Shown: positions 48,700 to 61,148 of the stretch, piece after piece | How the letters are laid out: every line of letters begins with the position of its first letter | How positions within the stretch are numbered: the stretch's first letter is position 1 | From: Sordaria brevicollis | Taxonomy: Eukaryota; Ascomycota; Sordariomycetes; Sordariales; Sordariaceae | NCBI GenBank assembly: GCA_033439795.1 | Contig: JAUTDP010000002.1 | Span: 1-64,000 of the forward strand | Direction: 5' to 3' | Length of the DNA: 64,000 nt | Translations under genes and position numbers: made by a program | The notes under the pieces: generated by a model | Told to the model about the DNA's origin: nothing | Databases searched by the model: none | Seen by the model: the letters and a program-made list of their open reading frames with translations, nothing else

Positions 48700-49672
48700 T
48701 TACACCTCGCCCGAATCATCCCCGTCCTGCTCCCGCTGCAACTGCTGAGAAGCCTCCGTCTCGCTGGTGTTTCCCATGTCCTCGTCCTCCTTGTCCTCCG
48801 TCTTCACCTTGACATCACCATCGCTTTCCTCCGTCGCCTTCTCCTCCTCGGCAGCCTTGGCAGCAGCCGCCGCCTTTGCCTGAGCCGCCTTGCCGCGGGG
48901 AGCAGTCGCCTTCTTCGGGGCGGCAGTGGTGCGAGCCTTCTTGGCAGGCGAACCCTCCTTCTCTGCAGCCTTGGTGGAACGACCACGCTTCTTGGTGGCG
49001 GGGATGACAACCGGCTCGGTCTCGGTGGCCACCTCCTCGGTCTCATCAACGTCGCTGCTGGGCTCGTCTTTGACGACGACCTTTTCCTCTTCGGCGTCGC
49101 TGCTGGGAGTGGGAGTGGCCTCCTGCTTGACCTTGGTCTCCTTCTTGACAGGCGCGGTCTTCTTGGCGGGGGCCTTCTTTGCCGGCTTCTTGTCGGTCTT
49201 CTTCTCGTCATCGGCTTCGGTCTTGATGGCCTTGTCAGACTTGTCGGAAGACTCGCCATCGGACTCGGACTCCTCCTTGACTTCTGCGAGAGACTTGGAC
49301 TTGGCGGGGGTCTTCTTGCCGGCAGCAGCAGCACCAGCAGCCTTGCCCTTGGCCTTGGGCTTGGGAGGAAGGGCCATGTCGGGCTTCATGTCGGCAATCT
49401 TCTTTTTGAGTGCCGACCAGGCGTTGGAGGCACTGCGGTGGTTGGCCATGCCGAGGTGTTGAGCAAGCTTGACATAGTCGACCTGGCAAGGGTTAGCATG
49501 TGGAGGGATGAGGTGAGGGTGAGGTGAGAGAGGTAAATGCTGATGCGATTGACGGTGATGGATGACTCACAACAGGCATTTCGGGCATGCACAAAAAGGC
49601 CATGACAAGAGTGTCGGTCTCACGCGGGGTGAAAGGACTCTTGTTCTCGGAGGTGTCAGCCTTGGGAGGCAT
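48700..49672 (-). CDS. Lysine/alanine-rich chromatin-type protein with short N-terminal helical domain
   Basis: Two exons, 294 aa. Exon 1 (49,672-49,571, 34 codons) begins MPPKADTSENKSPFTPRETD and ends in PEMPV. The intron is 49,570-49,483 (88 nt; donor GTGAGT, branch GCTAAC, acceptor GCCAG). Exon 2 (49,482-48,700) opens VDYVKLAQHLGMANHRSASN. The joined residues 15-66 form three predicted helices with a Myb/SANT- or winged-helix-like pattern (TDTLVMAFL..., DYVKLAQHLG, SASNAWSALKKKI). From about 70 on it is low-complexity Lys/Ala/Pro with acidic patches (KKPAKKAPAKKTAPVKKE), resembling the tails of linker histones or HMG-type proteins. A DNA- or nucleosome-binding role in the nucleus is inferred; the exact family is not recognised. 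It is not canonical histone H1, whose globular domain is absent. Confidence 0.8.
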
Positions 49673-51676
49673 TGTGATTGTTGTGTGGTGATGTGGAAAA
49701 AAAAGAAAGAGATGTGTTGATGTGAGGCCTTGACACGGATAATGTGACAAGGGGAAAGAATTGAGTGCGAGAGGGTTGAGGAATTTGAAGATTTTTGGGT
49801 GCGAGTTCGAGAGTTGCGAATGTGATGGTGGAAGGAAGATGCAAGAGGAAGAATTGGTGGTGGGAAGGGGGGTTTTTATACCCATGGGAAGGGTTTGGAA
49901 TTGGTCTGTGATGCAGTGCAAATTCTGGCAAGTGGCAGGTCAATGTTGGATGAATGTTCGTTTGTTGGAACAGGTGTCATGGGCTGGCAGACACCATGAG
50001 GTGGCTGGGAATGGGATGTGTGAATAGGATTGGGTGGAATGGAGCGGTACGAAAAGTTGGGACGAAACCTGGAATCTCAAGGTTCGTAAGAATGGTTGTG
50101 GTGATGGCGGGTTGGGATGAGATGGAGGTGAAAGCAGGCGGTGGGACACATCCAAGGGCAGAACTGGTGATGGTGAGCAAGCATTGGTACGTTTACGCGG
50201 TTCAATTGGGCAGGAAAGGCCTTGAGCAACATGTATATACTATACGCAACGAGTAGGCGATCCAAAAGTAGCAATATCTCGTTGTTTTGGTTCACGAATG
50301 TGGTCGTGGGCGCCGTAGACCCAGTTCACCTTCGACTGGGAGTCGGTCACTGCGAACAAGCCTCGATTTCACCATGGCAACCGGCAGAAACATTCGCCAG
50401 GCATTTGCACGTACGTAATCTTGAACCTTCAATACGGAAACACATGATTGCTGCTGGGCGTCAAACGGCCATGACCAGATGTGAACCTGAACTGGAGAAG
50501 GGGGTCCAAGTCGGTCAGGTATGGTATGTCATCTTCGCACGAATTAATATCTTGAATCAATTAATTCGTGTTCCCAGTTCATGAACTCAACTATGAACGC
50601 TTACTATATTGCTATACGTATTCTTGGGCTGCAATATCCTCGAGTGTCGACATGACATTTTGCATCCAAAGCTGCCAAGACTTTCCCAGGCTCACATCAA
50701 CATCAGAACTCGACCTGCGATGGTGCTACAGCAACGGCTACACCTTTCCTAGTAGACTTGCGAACCAATTTCCTTTTTGTTCTAACTCGTTCTCCCATGA
50801 CAAACAACATCTGTGTCGAAAATGGTGCAGGTGAAATGGTTGAGTGTGGCCCACCTTCCTTCCCGGCCTCGGATGGAAATGGCTTCTGGTCGTCCCCCAC
50901 CCCGTCACCATCTTGACAACCTGGATGCCTCAGCTACAGCCGCTCCTTCCATTCTTTCTTTTCTGTCATCCAAGAATTCATTTGCACTTGCCTCCAAAGT
51001 CTTCGGTCTAGCTGTTTGTTGCCCGCCCCTTCGTCTCATGCAAATCGAGCATTGCAGCGATCCCATTAACACCGAACACTTTCATATCCTGTCCCCAGCC
51101 TTGAACCTTCATTGCATGGCACATATCTCGACAGCCTCGTAGGTAGGTCACACCTCGTCGATTCACCATGGGAACCTCTAGACCAGAAAGTTGGAAGGTG
51201 CGCGATGCCCTGCCTGCCAGGACTTGCCAAAGGGAAGGTGCTGCATGTCACCTGTCGTCGCCCACCACTTAATGCAATTATTCACCTGCATGTTGAATTG
51301 TTGATGACGCAGGTACCATCCCCAACAGTTCCTTCCATGATAAAGAGCTTCTGTTCGCCCAGGTTTCGTCCGACATCGGATCACAATTTTATCTGGCCTC
51401 AAGGTTCAATCAAGGAATTTTCCAGCGCTCGATGAAATTTCGTTCCATTGTGCGCGGTGCAAAGGTCCAGTTGACTGCATAAACATTGCATCATGTACAT
51501 CCATCAGAGAAAAGTATTTACATTATAAAGTGGCGGGGTATCCTTTTGCGCATCAAACAACATGATCATTTCCGTCGCATTTCCTTGCATTCCGTTGATC
51601 CATCCCTTCCAGTCATGCCTTTCCCATATTGCAACCCACCACGGTTCCAACAACACCAACAGAACAGAATCCATCA
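49673..51676. other. Intergenic region, 2 kb, no convincing gene
   Basis: This contains the promoter of the lysine-rich gene on its left (a GTGATG/TGTGTTG-rich leader near 49,670-49,760) and the 3' end of the MHYT gene on its right. Several frames of 60-120 codons occur on both strands, none with family features. A TAGGTAGG word occurs near 51,140. Confidence 0.5.
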
Positions 51677-54600
51677 TCACCTCCTCCATGGCCTCTCCCT
51701 ATCCCCGCCACCCATCACCCCTCCAATACCCATCCCTCCTCCGCTGCCGCCCGCTCCAGCGCCAGATTTGTTGACACAAACGCTAAACAGGTCGTCCACA
51801 AACGTCATAACCACGTCTGTCTCCTTCTTTACCTCGACCTTGGATGCGCCGATCCCGAGAACGCTCGCGCTCACACCGTCATACCCGCCGTACGCGCTAC
51901 CGAGCGGATTCTCCAACGCCTGCGAGAACGATAATACACTGCCGAGGGGCATACCAGGGGCCGTTCGAGGTCGGTTGGAGGTGCATGGAGGAGACGTCGG
52001 CGATGAAGCAGAAGGACCCAGGGCTAGACCGAAATCCGTCATAGATCCTTGAGGGCTTGTGCTCTTCGGACTCGTCGATCCCTCTTGTTGGCCCGAGTCG
52101 GAACTCAAATGGATCGACGGGTCAGAAGGCGGCAAGTTCAACATGTTGAACGGAGACCGTCGTGTCGGGCTGGTCTGCGGCGGTGACAAGTGGCCAAGCT
52201 GGCCGAGCCCTTGCCCGAGACCGTGCCGGACCGCGTGGTTGTGGTTGTGCAAGTAGTGATGCTTGCCGCAGTGGTTGACCTCACATGCCTCGGACGGTGC
52301 GTGGTCCTCGTGCCATTCGGGGTTGAGAGGGTTGAGAGGGTCAATGTAATCGAGCGGGCAGGAGCTCCGCCTATTGAAATGCCCCTGAGAGCGAGGGTTA
52401 GTTGCACTCGTGGTAGTGGTGGTTGACAGTGTCAATCCAGCCCCCATCGACCCTGATCGAGACCTCGACCGAGTACGCTGGTTCTTCTGATTTTGCTGTT
52501 TATCACTCGATGACCCCAAGAACCTCTTCTTCTTCCCTCCCAGGTCAATCGCTCCTCCTGCGCTGCGGCTGTGATGATGAAGGATGGGACGATGATGATG
52601 GCCACGACTGTGATGATGGCTGTGTGTATGGTGATGATGGTGATGACGGTGTGGCGAACGAGATGACGATTTCCCGCTGGATATCGTCACGGGCGGAATC
52701 GAGTCATCCACCGATACCGACACTTCTTGCGAGATCATGATGCCGCCGTACGACAGCTGCTGAGGCTTCTCGCGTGGCGAGTACAGGTGAAGAGTCATGG
52801 GACACGTCATCAGGTCTCCAGTCGGTGTCGTCGGACTGCCAGGGCCTTGCTGCTGCTGCTGCTGCTGCTGTGATAGTCCGGTAGACGACGAAGGAAGGGG
52901 GGAAAGTTGAAGCGGAGACTGTGGCTGCAGTTGGATCTGCGTCCCTCCCTTGTTGTTGTCTTCCGAGTTGATGGTGCTGTAGACATCAAGCGAGTGTGTC
53001 GACATGCTTCGGTGCGACGACGCCTGGCGGACGTGTTCCTTGCTGGAAGAAACAAGAGAAGAAGAATCCATCTCGTCGCGATGTTGACGCCAGGGGTGCA
53101 GGTTGTGGGACTGACGGTTCGGTCTTCGCCAGAGAGGCAGGATCGGTCCTCTCAGCGACGATGGAAGCCACGAAGACAACCATGCGGGAACTCGTCCCTT
53201 GTCGGGCACGGCTGTCGTCGTCGGCAAGTGATTCAGAATTGGGTAGATCTCGCGATGGACGGACCGAGCGAAAGCAGCATGGTATGGCGAGTTCTTGTAC
53301 GCCAGCTGTCGCACCTTGTAAAAGGGAAGGGGCGTGAACTCGAATTCGGGGCAGTTGACGCTCTTGTGGATGGGAATCATCATGCAAAAGGCGAGCATGG
53401 AGCAAGTGATGGCGCGCGAGTCATTGTCGGGCGACTTGCACGGCACTTGGGACACCTTGGCCACGAGCGTTGCCTCGTCAAACAGCGTGTCGTCGACAAG
53501 CGAGCGGAGGTCCTTGAGGGCGTTGTACAGGATCCGGGCAATCTTGGCGTCTTGCTGGGGAATCTCCTCGCTGTGTCGGAACCGCTTGAGAAAGTACGAG
53601 ATGGACAATCCATCGTGTCGTTGGAGGAAGGCCAGGTCGGATGAGTCGAGTCGCTCGATGGGCAGCTTGACACTTGGAAGCAGACCGCGGGCTTCTTTCC
53701 GGACCATGACATCAAACTGCTGGACATCCACCCTCGCTCGGATGGCGAACAAACCGACATGGACACCCGGGTCCAGCATGGCGTCGTGAGTGTATCGCTC
53801 CATCGACCTCAGCTTCTCTTCCAACTTGCCTGTACGGATCTGCATGGTGTTGTTCATGATCCTGCATACCTGATGCAGGTCCGCAAAGATATGTCCCGAC
53901 GCCTCGAGCTTGTCAATCGCATGGCTTCCCTGCACCCTCTTGACCAAGAACATCAACGAACCATGTCCATGGTCGCCGGTTTGTACCAGTCCCTTCTCCG
54001 CCAGATCCTCCAGCTCTTGCCTCGTGATCTCTGCCGCCGACGACGTCGATGCTGACCCCTTCTTGTCATGTCCAGCTCCAGCACCACTGGCGTCTGAATT
54101 CCGCTTGCTACCGATCCCTCCATGCGTGCCGTGCGGGCTGTGCGATGCGCTCGTGATACCACCGGTCGTCAGAATCTCGTCCCACAATACACCCGCTTCG
54201 TCCAACGTCATGTTCATCTTGGCCGAGAGATCGACGGTGGCCAGGCAAAACATCTCGCGGAAGATGACGTCGTAGTCCTCGATTATTTTCCCTTCCTCGT
54301 CGATAAACTCGATACCCATCCGGGCCTTGCGCGAGTGGGAAGTCGAACTATGCGGTAGGGAGGCCAGATGCCGATCCATCTTGTCGACCATTCGGGAGAT
54401 GAGGTACCAGTCGCGCGAGGCCTGGTAGATCCAGTGGAAGAGGGGGTGGGCGGTTGAGAAGATGTCATTTTGAGACTGGGATGTGTTAGCACAAGAGGGT
54501 ACAATAAAGGGGAAGGGCAGACCTAGGTACCTTTTGGAGGAACGTGGTAGTGATCTCCTCGCTGGGCAAGTTGCCGTCTGGGGTAACGAGGATTCGGCCA

Positions 54601-55660
54601 TGATCATCGAAGATGGCTGCGGCGAGGGTGATCTTTTGCGCCTTGCTGGCGTAGACTTTGCGCACTCTGCTCGAGTGGATGGCAACGCCTGCCATGACCA
54701 AGCAACACGAGATTGCCTGTTTCCGGTTAGTCCTTGTTCTCCCCTTCCTTCTCCCGTGGATCCAAAATGCTTGAACTCACCAAAAAGGGAACCACGATCA
54801 GTGTAGCATTATGCGCCACCATGTTCCTCACATTCTCGAGGTTCGTGAGGTGATACGTCGTGCCGACCGCTGCGCACCAATGCATGCCGCTAACGCTCCC
54901 CGACAAGATGACGGCGCATCCCAAACGCTTCCACCAGCTGTTCGTCCAAAGCGCCTTGAACACAAAGAACAATGCCAACGCCGCAGTGCTCGCAAACACA
55001 GCAATGACGGTGGCGCCCAAAACGTAGCCCGTGTCATAGCTGCACTTGTAGTTGCGGATAGCGGCCGAACCCAGATAATGCATTCCACATGTCGCGGCGC
55101 CCGACAAGCAGCCGGCCAGCAGGATTCGCCACCAGGTGATCAGGGTCGCGTTGGCCGTAATGAAGAATGCGGACAACAAGACAACGATGGGCACGAAGAA
55201 GGAGGCGGCTGTGATACCGGCATGGTAGGCAATCTGGAGAGAGACTTCGCCCTGGTGGAGGATGATGGCTCGGTTGCCTATGTAATGCTGTTACACACTC
55301 GTCCTGGGGGTTAGCGAGGTGGGGGGGAAACATCTGGACAAGGTAGGTAGGCTTCGGTTTTTTTTTTTTTTTTTGGCTAAGAGGAGGGAGGGGAAACAGA
55401 AAAGAAAGAAAGGGAAAAAGGCCTACCATGCACCAAATACTAACACCGCCCAAGGATATGGCCGCTCCTATTAGAAGCAAGTGGTTGTAGAGACCCTTTC
55501 GGGATGTCCTCCTGTTCATCAACTCGAGCGTCGAGATGGCGCCGCATAGACTGATGATGTAGCTGAGGACGATGATGCCTGGGGATAGGTGGAAGGGGAC
55601 CACCTGACCTAGGTACTTGGCCAGCTCCCGTAGATCTTCCTCATTTTGTGTCTCGTTCAT
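51677..55660 (-). CDS. MHYT-domain integral membrane protein with long low-complexity tail
   Basis: Four exons, 1,241 aa: 55,660-55,427, 55,287-54,781, 54,716-54,531 and 54,475-51,677. Introns of 139, 64 and 55 nt have donors GTAGGC, GTGAGT and GTACCT and acceptors AACAG, AACAG and CCCAG. All joins keep frame at codon borders. Residues 24-265 hold seven membrane helices. The diagnostic motifs are MHY at 78-80 (split by intron 1), MHY at 147-149 and MHW at 213-215, near helix ends as in MHYT domains, which are proposed to bind metal and sense small ligands. Residues about 270-300 look PAS-like (AAIFDDHGRILVTPDGNLPS). Two more globular stretches follow to about 640. The rest is Ser/Pro-rich with a poly-Gln run (CTG repeat near 52,850) and a His-rich segment (near 52,570-52,660). 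A plasma-membrane signalling role is inferred; no output kinase or cyclase domain is seen. Confidence 0.88.
52848..52874. repeat. CTG/CAG trinucleotide run encoding poly-Gln
   Basis: Nine CTG-type triplets in a row inside exon 4 of the MHYT gene encode a Gln tract on the minus strand. Such runs often vary in length between strains. Confidence 0.85.
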
Positions 55661-56778
55661 CGTTGTGTTGTATTTGCATGCGTGCGTGTGTTTTTGTTTC
55701 AGATGGTTGAGTAGTAGTATGTACAGGGATTATTATTGATGATGAGATGTGTGGTTGTTGTTGATGATGATGAACGATGGACCATTACATGTGGGTTGTG
55801 GGTATTGTGTTGATGGGGAGTGATCGGCGTCAGTGTCGCGTGGCAGCGTGGTATAGTTGGAAAGATAGTTGAAGCTAATGTTGATGAAGCTTAATTGTGT
55901 TGGCTAGGTAGATCGTAGATGTGTCTAGCCCTGGGGGTAAAAGTGGGAAGTCGGAGTTGGTGGTTGTTATTGTCGTCGTGAATCCAACATGCCGAATGGC
56001 AATGTCAGAAGCGATTACGCCGTCATTGGGTTGTGATTGGTGCTGGTGATGTGAGACAAGTTGAGATAAAGAAAAGCAATGAATGGTGTGTGTGATGGAG
56101 GGGCTATTGTCTGGTGTGATATTGGTCGACTGTTAGTATCAGTGGTGAAAGGAATGTGTGTCGTTCAGTTCGTTCGTCTAGGTAGACATCTAAACACCAC
56201 GAGGAAAATTTTCATGATACTTCAAGAAGCACAATAAAAACAAAAGACGAAACAAAAAACCAAAGCAGGCAAAGGGTGTGTTCGATATATCGTTTCTGGC
56301 CAAAGCCTCACTCCCCTGGGCATGCATGTGTGGGAAAGCAAAAAAGAGGAAGAAGATAGCGTCGGCCGAGTCAGGCTGGCCTATCCCAGAGCCGGGCCCA
56401 TCCCCGTTTTCATGACAGACAGACTTGCACTAAGAGCTGACGGCGACCTAACCTTGTAGGGCACAGGGGTGTTCCTCACTCGATCCACGTGTAGCCAACC
56501 CAGTGGGAAAGGGGTCTCTCTCTCTTTTGTTCTTCTTTTTTTTTCCCCTATCAGTGGGAGGTGTGGTTCGGGTTACAGTGGCTCGAGAGTGGTTGCCGAG
56601 TAGTCGCCGACGTTTGGGTGTGATTCGCGGCTGTTTTGGAGGAGATTTGGGGAACATTTAGCCATGACCACGAGATGTGTGGGCGGGAGACGTAAGAATT
56701 GTCTCCTTAGATTCACACCAGAAGTGTGAGCTCTGCTTCGTTCTCGCTAGTGCGGCTCTCAGAGCCGTGAAACTAAGA
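55661..56778. other. Upstream region of the MHYT gene
   Basis: 1.1 kb with GATGATG/TGTTG-rich leader sequence close to the MHYT start and no frame of substance. It probably holds the MHYT promoter. A T-rich run (56,520-56,550) lies midway. The right end abuts the inverted repeat of a transposon. Confidence 0.5.
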
Positions 56779-56842
56779 TTCCCAAACTCAAACGCCTGTG
56801 CAGTCTTGGCGGGAGGGGGTGTGTGCGCGCACACACAACAAC
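56779..56842 (+). repeat. Left 64-bp terminal inverted repeat
   Basis: Matches the inverse of 61,149-61,212 except for three transitions. It includes GGCGGGAGGGGG and the alternating purine-pyrimidine palindrome. Confidence 0.93.
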
Positions 56843-56999
56843 GCAAACTGGCCACTTTTTCGATTTTTGATAAAATAATACCATCGATTATTATTAAAAT
56901 TGGTTAAAATTGCTGTAAAAAAACCGTTTATTAATATAGTAATATTATATTTATTATTTCTAGTATTTATATTATCTTTTTTTTTATTATTAATATAGT

Positions 57000-58060
57000 A
57001 CGCTACCCAAATACCCGCTAGAAGGTATTAATTACGATAATATTAATAAATAATAAATACCTTAACGAAGTCGTTGCCGCTGTTAGTATTTTTATAAAAA
57101 GTGCTTAGAAGTATAAAAATACCTTTAAGGATATTGGTAAAGCATTTTTACCTTCGAAAATACTTTAAAACGTTAAAAAATTTTTAATATAGGGGTTTAA
57201 AATACGTTTGCTATATTATTTATATAATAAATATTATATTAATTAATATCGTAGAAGGTTATAGAGCTTTTTATTATAAAACCCGATTTATATTTCAATA
57301 AGATTTATACTTTTTTGGCCGATAAATACGACGTATACATTTCGAAGGAGATTGTACGAAAATATTTTCAATAAAATAAATAGAAAAAAAAACGATTCTA
57401 TTTAAAAATATTATAATAATCCCCTATTCTAATTATAGATTAGTATATAAAAATATCCCTATTTATTATAGAGATATTTGTATTTTATAATAAATTTAGT
57501 ATAAATCGAAGGGATAGAGCTCGTCGTATTAGCTAGGCGCTTAAAGGTATTATTACGACGGTTTCTAGCCAGTTCGAACGCGGTAAATAGTATTACTTCC
57601 TCCTAATTATTAATATAAATAGTATATTCGATTTATTAATATTCTAAGGTATAACGAATTCTATTAAATTTTAGGAATAGATAATAGAGAGGTTATTATT
57701 AAATATAAATCTATTTCTTCATTATAATAATATTTTAATAATAAATAACGCTAATTAATACCTTCGAACCTAATTCTAATACGCGTATACTTAAAAGGGG
57801 GTTCTATTATAGTATTTACCGTTATACTCTCCCGAATTTAACCCTATAAAAGTATATTTTAACGATTTTAAACGGTAATTTAAGAGGGTATACCGTAATA
57901 AGGGTAATAATAATATCGCGGAGGAAGATTTCCCCGATTTTTTAAAGAAGGTAGCGCTTAATATAGGGGCGCGTATATAATAAATCCGTAACTATTATAA
58001 AAACGCGAAATTGGTAATAGATAAATTTAATAATTTTAATAAAAATTATTAATAGATATA
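57000..58060 (+). pseudogene. Decayed Tc1/mariner (DDE_3-type) transposase
   Basis: Coding character persists in pieces broken by stops. Seen in order: PDLYFNKIYTFLADKYDVYI and SKEIVRKYF (helix-turn-helix zone, about 57,280-57,370); FYNKFSINRRDRARR (about 57,485-57,530), the first catalytic motif with Asp-Glu changed to Asn-Lys by G-to-A; ALKG and YYFL, common in fungal members; NNANQ-like then YLRT (about 57,740-57,770), the second motif (DNA-type); and LPLYSPEFNPIKVYFNDFKR (about 57,815-57,870), the SPEFNPIE motif that precedes the last acidic residue. All three catalytic motifs are therefore traceable, and the changes are RIP-type. Frame shifts may exist between pieces. Confidence 0.82.
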
Positions 58061-60193
58061 CGCTAACGAATTAGTAAAATATAAATAATATAATACAGTA
58101 ATTAAAAAAAGGTAAAAAGGAGGGTGAAAGAGAGTATATATATTTTATTATATATTATAATAACGAATATTTATTAGGGTACTAGAGTATACTAAATCTA
58201 ATATTAGAATTAGAATTAGTAATTATTTATATAATAATATTATAATACTAAAAACCCCCCTTTTTCCTTATAATTCAATTTGAAATATTATTAATCGCTA
58301 ACGTTATTAATAGTAATATTACTAATTATAGAGGTAAAAACTCGTATAATTCTATATTCGAACGCAATCGTATTAATGCTAGCGGTATATAGTAAGTAGC
58401 TAATCTAAGTATTTAAAAAACTATATTAATTAATTAGGGAATATAATAGTAATTAAGGGTAATATATTATAAATATTATTTTAAATAGCGAATATAATAT
58501 ACTCCTCTTTAAGGAAATCTTTAATCCTATTTTTAAAGGTAATATAGAGAGTAAGAGAGAACTTTAACGTAATATATTACTCTATTAACTGGTCCTTAAG
58601 CGTTAATATATCGTATAACGACTATAAATATTATAATTTATTATATAATTTTATTAATACCTTATATACCCGCTTAGCCTTTATTATATACTTAATGTAG
58701 TATATCCGGTAAAAAGTTTTGAAAAATTCTATAATTAATTCCTTTATTATACAATTAAACGGTATAAATAGTAATGGTAAAGATAGTGTAATTATAAAAT
58801 CGATAATTTTATCGTCGTTATCGGTAATAGATAGCGGTATTATTAATAGCGGAATTAAATACGTAGTAGAAAGGGGGATTATATTAATATATAACGACGG
58901 TAGTAAATTAATTATAATTACGGCGGCGCGCTTTACCACTAGAATCGTATAGTTAGTAGGCTCCCTATAAAATAAAATTATAAAATAATTAAATATAATA
59001 TTTATAAATTCGATTATTATTACCCTATTTAATAATAGGAATAATCGATTAATAGTAATTAAACTAATAGCCGTTATAAACGTAGCGCTAATAACGGATT
59101 TAATAACTATAGAATTATTAATATATATTAATAAGAAGGGAGGGTAATAATAATTAAGGAAGTAATAATTATAATTATAATATAGCGGTAGCGGTTAATA
59201 TAGGGGAGGGTATAAAGGATATTTACCTAACATATTATAATTAAATAAGGGGTTTCGAAATTCGTTTAATATTATTTATAGAAAACTAAGGGTATTTATA
59301 TTATTAGCGTTATTATTACTACTATTTACGTTATTTATAACGTTAATATTAATACCGCCGCTATATTTATAAAACTTCGATATATTAACGCTATTATTAT
59401 TAATATTATTATTATTAATAATAGTATTTTACTTAAATATCTCCTCTAGAATATCCGTAAGCGGATTAATAGTAATAGCCTTTCCCAATTAAATCGCGCG
59501 CGCCTATTTACCGATTTATTTAAAGGAGAGGTTATAATAGTTTTTTTTACCTTCGATAATATAATATAATTAATATTCGATAGTTTTATTATAATTTTTA
59601 TATTTAAAACCGAAATTATAAATCTACGTTTATAAAAGTATTATATATATTAACCGGCGTAGCTTTTAATTAATAAACGCTTCTTCTTCTTTATTTATTA
59701 ATATAATTTTATATACTTTTTTTAATATAATATTTATAATTATCCGCCGCGGCTTCTCTATAATACTTTTACCGAGGGTGCGTAAAAATTAAAATATTTA
59801 TATAATAAAAGTAGCCGTTTATATAATTATAAAAAGATTCGTAAAATTATAAGAAGGAATAGGCGTTAATAATTCTATAATTATAAGAGTAGGGGATAAT
59901 TATAATTATATAAAATCGCTAATAAGTAATTTAATTAGGCGAAATTTAAAGGTAATAATAAATATATTATATTAGGCCGTATAACGAATATACGATTTTA
60001 TAATAGAATTATAATTAAATTTACTATAATTATTAATAAAGAGGTTACCCGCTATAGTATAAATATATATTATAATATAATTTTTATTATTATTATTATA
60101 AATAATAATATTATATATAACGTTATATAATATAATTTATTACTTAGTATTAGCGGCCGTAATATTTTTAATAACCTTTTATATATAATTTAT
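58061..60193. other. AT-rich transposon interior, no intact gene
   Basis: RIP-decayed DNA between the transposase and the lysine-rich gene remnant. On the minus strand some stretches keep codon-like structure (an Asn-rich segment near 59,300-59,420; an open frame of 102 codons at 58,939-58,631), but nothing is identifiable. Confidence 0.5.
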
Positions 60194-61002
60194 TTATAAC
60201 GTTCGAATTTCCCTTAATAAAAATATATTAAATCGTTATATATAAAGCTCCCTATTCTTTAATTTAATTTCTACCTCCTTATATACGCCGCGGTCTTAAA
60301 TAGGAAGGGGTTTATTACGTATATTAATAATATACGACTTAATTACGGTAAATTCTATTTAAATAAATAATAAATAAGTAGATTTATTAAGTTTTAAAAA
60401 GGGGGTAACGGCTTTATAACGCCGGTTTACTTTCGAAAGGAAGGTTATAATTTATTTAACCGGGGAAGTAAAGTTATTATTATTATCCTTAAAATAAATA
60501 AAGGACGTATCGGGAATTATCTTTTTAAAGGTTAACCGAATAGGGAATTCCTATTCGTCTTCGTTGTCGAAGTTAGAGAGGTTTTTAATACCGTTAAATA
60601 ATTCGATAGGCTCGTTAATTAACCTAAAAGGAAAGGAGGGTAGCAATTCGCTATTAATTTCGATTTTTATTTTTAATTTTGGGGTAGGGTTTTTAGCTTT
60701 TTTTTCCCCTTTTTAATAACGGCGGCGGGCTTTTTTTTAAGCGCGGCCTTCTTTTTAGGGGCGGTTTTCTTTTTAGGGGTAGCCTTCTTCTTAGGGGTAG
60801 TTTTTTTAATTTTCGATAAACCGGCGATAATTTCTTTTATTTCGATTAGAGTACGATTTTTCTTTTTAAAGCGGGTAGATACGCGTTATAGAATTAATAG
60901 GGTTTTAAGATTAATTTAATCTTTATTAAAATAGACCGAAATAGTACTACCGCGACGAATATACTTTTTAAATTAGGTTTTAAGGATAGATTTGGGCGGT
61001 AT
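60194..61002 (-). pseudogene. Decayed second gene of the transposon, lysine-rich
   Basis: On the minus strand from 61,002, ATA-CCG-CCC-AAA stands where ATG-CCG-CCC-AAA (MPPK) would be, one CpA-to-TpA type change on the other strand. A reading zone of about 270 codons with scattered stops follows. Near 60,700-60,812 it has a run of KKTTPKKKATPKKKTAPKKK type, like a histone tail. Further on it reads INSELLPSFPFRLINEPIEL and KPLPI*DRGVYKEVEIKLKN. Homology is not recognised. It runs towards the transposase gene. Minus-strand coding character, including an Asn-rich part near 59,300-59,420 and an open stretch at 58,939-58,631, may mean the gene was longer (to about 58,600). Confidence 0.6.
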
Positions 61003-61148
61003 TGTAATAAAAAATAATAAAAATAATTGAGGATAGTAGTAATAATAGTTTGTTTACTTTCTGGATTGAAAATGCGGTCGTTGGGCTTTAATTCTGTGTA
61101 GAAATGATTGAAAACGAATAAGTTTTACGATTTTTACGATGATGTGTT

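Noticed and set aside
48670..49527. 285-codon plus-strand Leu/Gly-rich frame
   Set aside because: It is the antisense shadow of the lysine/alanine-rich gene, whose codon bias keeps the opposite strand open.
48700..49672. Histone H1
   Set aside because: It has an H1-like lysine tail and MPPK start, but the H1 globular (winged-helix) sequence pattern is absent.
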